From: Myxococcales bacterium
GTDB taxonomy: Bacteria; Myxococcota_A; Polyangia; Polyangiales; JADJMO01
Direction of reading: 5' to 3'
DNA length: 20,131 bases
Assembly (NCBI GenBank): GCA_021783935.1
Contig: JAJXTK010000021.1
Location: forward strand, 1-20,131
This document shows, piece by piece, positions 8,756 to 15,386 of this stretch. The notes under the pieces are model-generated. The model was not told the DNA's origin, made no database searches, and worked only from the letters and a program-made list of their open reading frames with translations. Numbering within the stretch: the stretch's first letter is position 1; every line of letters begins with the position of its first letter. The position numbers and the translations under genes are program-made.

Positions 8756-11038
8756 ATGCGAGCATGGATGCCGTCGCTCGCCCGCCTGCGCTCGCTCCTC
8801 GACCGTGTCGTGGCCCTGGTTCGGACCCCCGCGAGCGCGCCCGCTCCGCAGGCCGCCGGAGCGCCGCCGATGCCGACCCGCGAGCAGGCGCTCGCCGACA
8901 TGCACGTGCGGCCGATCGCGTTCGCCCGTGTCGACGCGCCGCGCGTGTCGATCGTCATCCCGACCTACGGCAAGCTCGAATTTACCTGGGCGTGCCTGCG
9001 ATCGATCGCCGAGCACTGCGCGGGGCAGTCGTTCGAGGTCATCGTGGTCGACGACGCGGGGCCGGACGATCCCGCGCCGCTCGAGGCCGCGGCGCGCGGC
9101 GTGCGCTTCTTCCGCAACGAGAAGAACCTCGGCTTCATCGGCGCCTGCAATCGCGGCGCCGCCGAGGCGCGCGGCGACTTCCTTCTCTTCCTCAACAACG
9201 ACACGCGCGTGCAGCCAGGGTGGCTCGAGTGGCTCCTCTGGACCTTCGACGAGATGCCCGACGTCGGTCTCGTCGGCTCGCGGCTCGTCTTACCCGACGG
9301 CACGATGCAGGAGTCGGGCGGCATCGTCTTCCGCGATGGATCGGCCTGGAATTATGGGCGCCGTGGTGATCCCGACGATGACCGGCACCTGTACCTCCGC
9401 GACGTCGACTACTGCTCCGGCGCGAGCATCATGCTCCGCCGCGCGCTCTTGGAGCGGCTCGGAGGCTTCGACGCGCTCTACGCGCCCGCGTACTACGAGG
9501 ACACCGATCTCGCGTTTCGCGTCCGGCGCGAGGGGCTGCGCACCGTCATCCAGCCGCTCTCCTGGATCACGCACTACGAGGGGATCTCCTCGGGCACCGA
9601 CGTGAGCGTCGGCACCAAGCGCTACCAGGTGCTCAACCACGAGAAGTTCTTCGCGCGCTGGAAGGACGTCCTCGCGAGCGCGGGCGAGCACGGCGTCGAC
9701 ATCGAGCGGCAGAAGGAGCGCAAGATCCGGCGGCGCGTGCTCGTCGTCGCGGCGCGCCTCCCCTCGGCGACCCTGGTGCAGTCGCTCACGCGCGCGCACG
9801 ACGTGAAGATCACGCTGTGGCCGGTGGGCGAGCACGCGCCGGGTGCGCTCGACCAGCTGCGGGCGCGTGGGGTCGAGCTGCTCACGCGCCGCTACTCGGG
9901 ATCGCTCGAGGTGCATTTGGATGCCGCGGGTGGACTGTACGACGCGACGTTCGCCGCGACCGACGTGCCCACGAAGGTTCGCGAGGCCGTGCGCGCCCGT
10001 CGCGCCCTCGGGCCGCTCGTCACCGGGGATCTTCCGCGCCTCGACGATGCCGACGCCGATGCCGTCGCCGTGCTTTCGCGCGCGCTCGCGGGCGACGCTT
10101 CGCAGACGTTCGGCTCGCGTTCGTCGACGATGACGGCTAGTCGAACGCCCATGGTGCTTCGGCGGGTGTTCCACAGGCTTCGCGCCCAGAATCGCAGCGC
10201 GGCCGACCGGCGTGCACCCGCGTTCCCGGATGGGCACTTCTATTCGGCGACCATCGATGCCGACGAGGTTCGCCGGGATGCGAATCGAATCTGGCCGACG
10301 TCTCCGAACGTCCTCGGCATCGACTTCCGGGCGGAGCAACAACTCGCGCTCTTGCGCACGTTCCCCGAACTGCTCCGTGAGTTCCACTTTCCGAAGGCGT
10401 CGCAGACCTCCGACGAGAGCGCCTTCTTCGATGGGAACTCGCAGTTCGTCGGCTTCGACGGGCGCGCTCTCTTCGCGATCTTGAGGCGTACCGCGCCCAA
10501 GCGCGTCATCGAGGTCGGATCCGGCTACTCGTCGCTGCTCACGGCGGACGTCAATCGACGCTTCTTCGGCGGTTCGATCGACTTCACCTGCATCGAGCCG
10601 TACCCGCGCGCCTTCCTCGAGCGCGGGATCTCTGGCGTCTCACGGTTGATTCGAAAGCGCGTGCCAGACGTGCCCGTCGAGATCTTCGCGGAGCTCGGTG
10701 AGTCCGACGTGCTCTTCATCGACTCGTCGCACGTCTCGAAGACGGGGAGCGACGTCAACCACCTCGTCTTCGAGGTCCTGCCTCGCCTGCGCGTCGGCGT
10801 GATCGTCCACTTCCACAACATCTTCCTGCCGGACGACTATCCGCGCGAGTGGGTCGTCGACGAGCGCCGAGGCTGGAACGAGCAGTATCTCCTGCGCGCG
10901 CTGCTCATGCACTCGACCGCCTTCGAGGTCGTCCTCGGCACCTATTACCTCGCGAAGCTGCATCCTCGCGAGGTGGCGGCCGCGCTCGGCGGCAATGCCG
11001 GCGGTTGCGGGAGCTTCTGGATAAGGCGCGTCGGCTGA
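8756..11038 (+). CDS. Chimeric protein: GT2 domain, degenerate GT-B half, SAM methyltransferase (760 aa)
   Basis: This is a three-part protein. The GT2 domain (about residues 62-300) is intact: VSIVIPTYG, VIVVDDAG, LNNDT at 146-150, YYEDTDLAF at 246-254 and HYEG. A middle part (about 322-450) aligns with the first half of the GT-B domain of the 4834 protein (RRRVLVV, RARGVELLTRRYSG) but is shortened and lacks the whole donor-binding half. From about residue 459 a class I methyltransferase (Methyltransf_24-like) follows, with motif I VIEVGSGYSS at 584-593, then IEPYPRAF and DVLFIDSSH. Met459 (10130) and Met466 (10151) could be the old start of a separate methyltransferase gene. I chose the ATG at 8756, preceded by GGATCGAG; GTG 8723 and ATG 8768 are alternatives. 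Expected roles are sugar transfer and methylation of the glycan. Confidence 0.85.
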   Translation: MRAWMPSLARLRSLLDRVVALVRTPASAPAPQAAGAPPMPTREQALADMHVRPIAFARVDAPRVSIVIPTYGKLEFTWACLRSIAEHCAGQSFEVIVVDDAGPDDPAPLEAAARGVRFFRNEKNLGFIGACNRGAAEARGDFLLFLNNDTRVQPGWLEWLLWTFDEMPDVGLVGSRLVLPDGTMQESGGIVFRDGSAWNYGRRGDPDDDRHLYLRDVDYCSGASIMLRRALLERLGGFDALYAPAYYEDTDLAFRVRREGLRTVIQPLSWITHYEGISSGTDVSVGTKRYQVLNHEKFFARWKDVLASAGEHGVDIERQKERKIRRRVLVVAARLPSATLVQSLTRAHDVKITLWPVGEHAPGALDQLRARGVELLTRRYSGSLEVHLDAAGGLYDATFAATDVPTKVREAVRARRALGPLVTGDLPRLDDADADAVAVLSRALAGDASQTFGSRSSTMTASRTPMVLRRVFHRLRAQNRSAADRRAPAFPDGHFYSATIDADEVRRDANRIWPTSPNVLGIDFRAEQQLALLRTFPELLREFHFPKASQTSDESAFFDGNSQFVGFDGRALFAILRRTAPKRVIEVGSGYSSLLTADVNRRFFGGSIDFTCIEPYPRAFLERGISGVSRLIRKRVPDVPVEIFAELGESDVLFIDSSHVSKTGSDVNHLVFEVLPRLRVGVIVHFHNIFLPDDYPREWVVDERRGWNEQYLLRALLMHSTAFEVVLGTYYLAKLHPREVAAALGGNAGGCGSFWIRRVG

Positions 11039-11112
11039 CGCGACGTCGTGGTGGTCGGCGCGCGCGCCGGAGTGCGGCTTCACGCGCCAGGCCTCTCACG
11101 CGCTCGGAGGCA

Positions 11113-11565
11113 CTACGGCGTGCTCTGTTCGATGACGCCGAATCCCCAGGGGTAGCCCGTGTACTTCCAGCCAGTCCACGTCTGTCCTGAGGAGTTTCGG
11201 ACGAACACGTCGAGGTTGTTCGGCGTGCGCGCCGTGAGACCGAGGTTGGCCCCGGCGCTCGCGATGCCCGTTTGGCTCGCCAGGCTCATCGTCCAGCCCG
11301 CCGTCTGCCCGCGCCAGGCATAGTCGTAGATGCCGCCATTCGTGCCGACGAAGAGCACGTCGATGCTGCTCGAGGAGCGCGATACGGACGCGACGGCGCC
11401 GCCCGGCTTCGCGGGGTAGATCGAGCCGAGCGGCGAGGTCACCCAGGAGGTCGTCGTCCAGTACGCCGTACAACTCGTTCGGGCGCAGTCCCAGGACATG
11501 GACGCTCGCGACGCTCCGCCGGGAGGGTCCTCGCGATGCGAAGCGTACCCCTGTGGGGTGATTGG
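11113..11565 (-). pseudogene. Remnant of a beta-propeller lectin-like protein (frameshifted, 5'-truncated)
   Basis: Reading the minus strand, the 3' part has tandem blade-like segments: VASVSRSSSSIDVLFVGTN with GGIYDYAWRGQTAGW, then LTARTPNNLDVFVRNSSG with TWTGWKY. This alternation of LDVFV and a tryptophan-rich turn every 45-50 residues resembles PLL/fucose-lectin-type propellers. Just upstream the same pattern continues in a different frame (VASVHVLGLRPNELYGV), then jumps to YWTTTSWVTS in the 3' frame, near 11455-11480. No start and no further blades are found; a stop precedes the fragment in its own frame at 11566-11568. An ATG at 11499 could start a 128-aa product, but it would begin outside a blade. 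I read it as a decayed gene that encoded a secreted carbohydrate-binding protein. Confidence 0.55.
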
Positions 11566-11579
11566 CTACGAGTCCGGGC

Positions 11580-11810
11580 TCAGCGCCGCGGCGGATCGAT
11601 CGCGCGCTTCCAGTCACCCACGCGCCGCAGCGTCGTCGCGCGCAGGTGATGCCAGCGCTCGAACGCCACGAGCTTCGCGGTCGTCGCCGTCTCCGCGAGC
11701 TCGGCGAGGAACTTCCTCTCGTCCCAGCTGCGCCCTCGCACGACCTCGCGCGCCTGCGCGAGCAGCGCTTTGAAGGCCTTCTCGAGCTCCTCTTCGATGG
11801 CGCGCTTCAC
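11580..11810 (-). CDS. Small hypothetical protein coupled to the GT4 gene (76 aa)
   Basis: The GTG start at 11810 overlaps the TGA stop of the upstream GT4 gene (GTGA), which is what decides the start and implies translational coupling. The product is charged and almost entirely helix-forming: a KRAIEEELEKAFKALLAQAREVV-like amphipathic first half, then KFLAELAETATTAKLVAFERW and a basic C-terminus. I see no membrane segment, signal peptide or known motif. It could be a small accessory protein of the polysaccharide locus. The frame stays open upstream, but only through GT4 coding sequence. I do not recognise the family. Confidence 0.55.
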   Translation of the reverse strand: MKRAIEEELEKAFKALLAQAREVVRGRSWDERKFLAELAETATTAKLVAFERWHHLRATTLRRVGDWKRAIDPPRR

Positions 11811-13162
11811 GACCCGCCCTCCATCAGCCCCTTGCGACGCAGCGCGCGGCGGTACTCGCCCTCCATTGCCTCGGCGACGGCCGGCCACGCGTGCGTCCTG
11901 CGAACCAGCTCGCGACCCGCCGCGCTCAAGCGCGCTTGCAGCGCCGGCGCGTCGAGCAGCGCGAGCGTCTTCTCCGCGAGCTCGTCGGGCGTGTCGCCGA
12001 GCATGATGTGCTCGCCGTCGCGCGCGTCGATCCCCTCGGCGCCGATGCGCGTCGCGAGCACCGGCACGCTGGCCGCGAAGGCCTCGAGGATCTTGATGCG
12101 TACGCCGGCGCCTTGGCGGATCGGTGCGACCAGGGCCGTGGCTCGCGCGTACTCGGCGTCGAGATCGTCGACGAAGCCTCGCACCGTAACCCGCGGATCG
12201 GCCGCGAGCGCGCGCACCGCCTCGGGCGGCTCGGCGCCGACGATCGTGAGCGTGACATCCGGCCGCACGCGGTGGACGCGCGGCAGCACCTCGCGCGCGT
12301 ACCAGGTGATCGCGTCGGCGTTCGGCGCGTGCGGGAAGAAGCCGATGAACAACAGCGACGCGGGCTCGGGCCTGCGCGTGAGCTTGCCGAGCCGATCGAC
12401 CTCGATGCCGGTGCGCGTCGCGCTCGAGACGTGCGTCGAGCGGCCGAGGTAGCCCCCGAGCAGCGCGCCGTCGTGCGCGCTAACCGGGAAGACGACGTCG
12501 CAGCGCGCGAGCGCGGTGAGCTCGTGGTGGAACATCCGCAGGTACTCGGCATGGGCCTCCTTCGCGGCCTTTGCGTCGGCCTCGGCGAGCGCGCGTCGGT
12601 ACTGCGAGACGAACGCGACGTCGTGCGCGGTCACGCACGAGACGGCGCGCGGCGCTGGGGCGCCGAAGGAGGCGAGCTGCGTGTACTCGATCTGCAGCAC
12701 GTCCGGATCGCGCCGGGCGATCACCTCGTCGAGCGCCGAGCGAAGCTCCGGCATCTCGAAGAGCGCGACCCCGAGCGGCGCCGCGCGACGGCGCTCCTTG
12801 GCGAGCGCGCGCTGCGGGCGCACGAGCAGCTGCACCTCGGCGCAGAACTCGCGGAGGGGCGCCGCCGCGTCGACCCACTCCTGCGAGTCGACGAAGCCAA
12901 CGACGGAGATCTCGTTCCCTCTGCGGTGGAGCTCGCGCATCGCGTGGTAGATGAGCGTCCCGCCCCCGTGCTGCACGGGCATGAACTGGTAGGGCGTGAC
13001 GAACACGATCCGCAGCGGCGCGCTCGCTGCGAGCCGCTTGGCGGGCTCGGCGCGCTCCGCGCCCGTCCGGCCGATCCAGTCCGCGTCCCACTGCGCGTGC
13101 TTCGCGATCACGTCGGGGGCGGCGTGGAGGGTGCGGACGAGTTGGCGCAGACCGTGGAACAT
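11807..13162 (-). CDS. Family 4 glycosyltransferase, GT-B fold (451 aa)
   Basis: This is a retaining-type GT4 glycosyltransferase of surface polysaccharide synthesis. The N-terminal Rossmann half starts about residue 50 with RIVFVTPYQFMPVQHGGGTL, a glycine-rich acceptor-side loop, and has the IEYTQLASF and TAHDVAFVSQYRRA segments. The C-terminal half has SLLFIGFFPHAPNADAI, then TIVGAEPPE and the donor-site run GAGVRIKILEAFAASVPVLA with IGAEGI, equivalent to the E-x7-E region. The true start is the ATG at 13162. The frame is open far upstream (to 14023), but that part lies antisense to the methyltransferase gene and has no protein-like pattern. No clear Shine-Dalgarno sequence is present. It is followed, with overlapping codons, by the 76-aa protein. 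The sugar specificity is unknown. Confidence 0.88.
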   Translation of the reverse strand: MFHGLRQLVRTLHAAPDVIAKHAQWDADWIGRTGAERAEPAKRLAASAPLRIVFVTPYQFMPVQHGGGTLIYHAMRELHRRGNEISVVGFVDSQEWVDAAAPLREFCAEVQLLVRPQRALAKERRRAAPLGVALFEMPELRSALDEVIARRDPDVLQIEYTQLASFGAPAPRAVSCVTAHDVAFVSQYRRALAEADAKAAKEAHAEYLRMFHHELTALARCDVVFPVSAHDGALLGGYLGRSTHVSSATRTGIEVDRLGKLTRRPEPASLLFIGFFPHAPNADAITWYAREVLPRVHRVRPDVTLTIVGAEPPEAVRALAADPRVTVRGFVDDLDAEYARATALVAPIRQGAGVRIKILEAFAASVPVLATRIGAEGIDARDGEHIMLGDTPDELAEKTLALLDAPALQARLSAAGRELVRRTHAWPAVAEAMEGEYRRALRRKGLMEGGS

Positions 13163-13309
13163 GGGCGCGAAGAGAAGGGGAAGGGGGGTGGGCGAGACCC
13201 TAGCACGCGCCCGACGGGTTCCAGCCTGAGGTTCGGCGCGCCGAAGACGCCCGGAAAACGCGGCGCTGCCCTTGCGCGCCAGGTCTCGTCTCGGTACGGA
13301 TTCGCCCCG
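13163..13309. promoter_or_regulatory. Divergent intergenic region with a 14-bp perfect palindrome
   Basis: This 147-base gap separates the divergent GT4 and methyltransferase starts, so promoters in both directions are expected. It contains the perfect palindrome TTCGGCGCGCCGAA at 13232-13245, which could be an operator or a chance event in GC-rich DNA. TTGCGC at 13272 and TACGGA at 13295 are spaced 17 bases apart but match consensus poorly. Confidence 0.3.
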
Positions 13310-14008
13310 ATGTCCAACGAATCCGCCGCAGAAGCGACGGCTCAACAGTCTGCCGAGGTTGATCCCATCGAGAAGGTCGGCCTCGGTCTCTATCACGGCC
13401 AGCCGCGCCACGAGGTCGTCGATCGCATCCCGCGCGGCACGCGGCGCCTGCTCGACGTCGGCTGCGCCAACGGGGCGTTCGGCATGACCGTGAAGGAGCG
13501 GCTCGGTGCGGAGGTCTGGGGCATCGAGATCCACGAGCCCGCCGCGCGCGTCGCGCAGAAGCGGCTCGATCGCGTGCTGATCGGCGACGCGCTCGCGTCG
13601 ATGGCCACGATGCCCGAAGGGCACTTCGACTGCGTGACGTTCAACGACGTGCTCGAGCACCTCGTCGACCCCGAGGCGCTCTTGCGCGAGACCAAGAAGC
13701 ACCTCGCGCCCGGTGGCGTCGTGATCGCGTCGATCCCTAACGTCCGGCACTGGGAGGTCCTCTACAACCTCGTGTGGAAGGGCAACTTCGACTACGCCGA
13801 CTGGGGCGTGCTCGATCGCACGCACCTGCGCTTCTTCACGATCAGGAGCATCGCCAAGCTCTTCGATGCGGCGGGCTACCAGCTGCGCGCCGCCGATGGC
13901 ATCAACGGCCCGCAGACGGCGCGTGGCCAGCGCATGGCGCGTTGGCTGCCGAAGTCGCTCGCCGACGTCCAGTGGCTCCAGTTTCTGTGCACCGCCGTGC
14001 CGCGTTGA
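13310..14008 (+). CDS. Class I SAM-dependent methyltransferase (232 aa)
   Basis: This is a cytoplasmic methyltransferase of the Methyltransf_23/12 type, a group common in polysaccharide clusters where it methylates sugars or other small acceptors. Motif I LLDVGCANGAFG is at 47-58, the acidic end of strand 2 is WGIEIHEP, FDCVTFNDVLEHLVDP carries the motif II/post-II region, and LAPGGVVIASIPNVRHW is motif III. A C-terminal DRTHLRFFTIRSIAKLFDAAG segment is characteristic of this subgroup. The first 20 residues are polar and probably disordered. The ATG at 13310 was chosen because the open frame upstream is antisense to the GT4 gene and not protein-like. Its stop is 4 bases before the WbsX-like start, so the two form an operon. 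Substrate unknown. Confidence 0.88.
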   Translation: MSNESAAEATAQQSAEVDPIEKVGLGLYHGQPRHEVVDRIPRGTRRLLDVGCANGAFGMTVKERLGAEVWGIEIHEPAARVAQKRLDRVLIGDALASMATMPEGHFDCVTFNDVLEHLVDPEALLRETKKHLAPGGVVIASIPNVRHWEVLYNLVWKGNFDYADWGVLDRTHLRFFTIRSIAKLFDAAGYQLRAADGINGPQTARGQRMARWLPKSLADVQWLQFLCTAVPR

Positions 14009-14012
14009 TCGC

Positions 14013-15203
14013 ATGAGCGTCAAAGTCGTCCCGCTCTACTTCCCGCAGCTCCACGCGATCCCGGAGAACGACGCCTGGTGGGGCAAAGGCTTCACCGACT
14101 GGGACAACGTCCGCCGCGGCACGCCCGGGTTTCCCGGGCATCACCAGCCGCGCGTCCCGCTCGGCGGCAGCTACTACGACCAGTCGAAGCCCGAGGTGAT
14201 CCGCCGCCAGGTGGAGCTCGCGAAGGCGCACGGCATCCACGCCTTCTGCCACTACCACTACTGGTTCGACGGCAAGCAGCTGCTCGAGACGCCGACCAAC
14301 CTGTTCATGGCGGCGAAGGATCTCGACTTCCACTTCCTGCTCGCGTGGGCCAACGAGACGTGGTCGAAGCGCTGGGACGGCCTCGATCACCACATCCTGC
14401 AGCTGCAGACGCACCCGCCCGACAAGGCGCGCTGGGAGCTGCACTTCCAGTACCTGATCAAGGCGTGGACCGACGAGCGCTACCTGCGCATCGACGGCAA
14501 GCCGGTGTTCCTGATCTACCGCTCGACGAAGATCCAAGAGCTCGCGAACATGCTCGACTACTGGAAGGAGCGCGCGCACGCGTACGGCCTCCCGGGGCTC
14601 TACTTCTGCGCGATCGATCAGAGCCGCCCGCCGCCGCCGGAGCTGTTGCCGCTGTTCGACGCGGTCATGCTCTTCCAGCCGTTCGTCTCGTACTTCGGCA
14701 GGCTGCAGCAGCCGGAGCCGTGGGAGGTGCGCGCGGTCGCTGAACTCCGCAGGCGCACGCCGCGCTTCGCCGATCCGCTCATGCAGAAGCTCGCGGACCG
14801 GGTCGCCAAGCCCACGCTCGTCGACTACGACGCGGTTTGGAAGGAGATCGTCGAGGCGCCGCGTTCTGGCAGCTACACCGAGCTCCTCGGCGGCTTCGTC
14901 GATTGGGACAACACGGCCCGCTACCGAAACCGCGCGACGGTCTACGTCGGCGCGACGCCGCACCGCTTCGAGTACTGGATGAAGCGCCTGCTCGAGCGCG
15001 CGAAGGAGAACCGCGAGCAAGAGCAGCTCGTGTTCATCAACGCGTGGAACGAGTGGTCCGAGGGCGCCTACCTCGAGCCCGACGAGCGCAACGGCCACGG
15101 CTGGCTCGAGGCCCTCTCACGCGCAATCGTCGCGGCGAACCAGCCCGCGCACCGGGCGGCGGAGCCTAGCAGGCCGTTAAGAAACGGCCTGTGGAAACGG
15201 TGA
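14013..15203 (+). CDS. WbsX/GH99-like polysaccharide biosynthesis protein (396 aa)
   Basis: This protein belongs to the WbsX family, which has a glycoside-hydrolase-99-like domain and is recurrent in O-antigen and capsule loci. Its exact reaction is not established. Diagnostic segments appear in order: LYFPQLHAIPENDAWWGKGF, TDWDNV, a HHQPRVPLGG loop, AHGIHAFCHYHYWFDGK, LAWANETWSKRWDG, GKPVFLIYR and the C-terminal AWNEWSEGAYLEPDE. The family core ends near residue 375. The last 11 residues, SRPLRNGLWKR, and the stop codon are encoded by repeat copy B, which begins at 15166, so the native C-terminus was altered by the insertion. The start ATG at 14013 is 4 bases after the methyltransferase stop. 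The gene converges on wzt. Confidence 0.88.
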   Translation: MSVKVVPLYFPQLHAIPENDAWWGKGFTDWDNVRRGTPGFPGHHQPRVPLGGSYYDQSKPEVIRRQVELAKAHGIHAFCHYHYWFDGKQLLETPTNLFMAAKDLDFHFLLAWANETWSKRWDGLDHHILQLQTHPPDKARWELHFQYLIKAWTDERYLRIDGKPVFLIYRSTKIQELANMLDYWKERAHAYGLPGLYFCAIDQSRPPPPELLPLFDAVMLFQPFVSYFGRLQQPEPWEVRAVAELRRRTPRFADPLMQKLADRVAKPTLVDYDAVWKEIVEAPRSGSYTELLGGFVDWDNTARYRNRATVYVGATPHRFEYWMKRLLERAKENREQEQLVFINAWNEWSEGAYLEPDERNGHGWLEALSRAIVAANQPAHRAAEPSRPLRNGLWKR

Positions 15204-15294
15204 CCGTCAGCAGGCTGTGGTCGATGGCGCGGGAGATCGCGGCATGACCCGGGAGAGGATCGGCCGGTCTCGGAGAAACTCCACAGCCTGCTAG
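15166..15294 (+). repeat. Dispersed 129-bp element, copy B
   Basis: This is the best-preserved copy. It is bounded by CTAGCAGG and CCTGCTAG, so GCAGG...CCTGC is flanked by TA on both sides. The first hairpin pairs AGGCCGTT with AACGGCCT around an AAGA loop. The second pairs AGCAGGCTGTGG (15210-15220 region) with CCACAGCCTGCT at the 3' end, 12 perfect pairs, enclosing the invariant core GGGAGAGGATCGG. It overlaps the last 38 bases of the WbsX-like gene, including its stop, and lies between convergent genes. Confidence 0.95.
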
Positions 15295-15357
15295 GCAGCT
15301 CTCGGGTTCGTGATGCGCTCGCGCCAGCGCTCGCTCTCGGGCGGGCCAGCGCGCAGC

Positions 15358-15386
15358 GCCCTCGCGGGCACGGTGATCGCTCACCG
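15358..15386. terminator. Tandem hairpins at the 3' end of wzt (possible terminator)
   Basis: Two small hairpins lie side by side: GCCC/GGGC with loop TCGC at 15358-15369, and CGGTGA/TCACCG with loop TCGC at 15371-15386, which includes the wzt stop codon. Read on the minus strand, the second has a GCGA (GNRA-type) loop. No T-run follows, so intrinsic termination is uncertain, though the position between convergent genes suits a termination region. Confidence 0.3.

Noticed and set aside
13163..14023. N-terminal extension of the GT4 gene to 14023
   Set aside because: It lies antisense to the methyltransferase gene with low-complexity charged sequence; the GT-B fold starts after the ATG at 13162.
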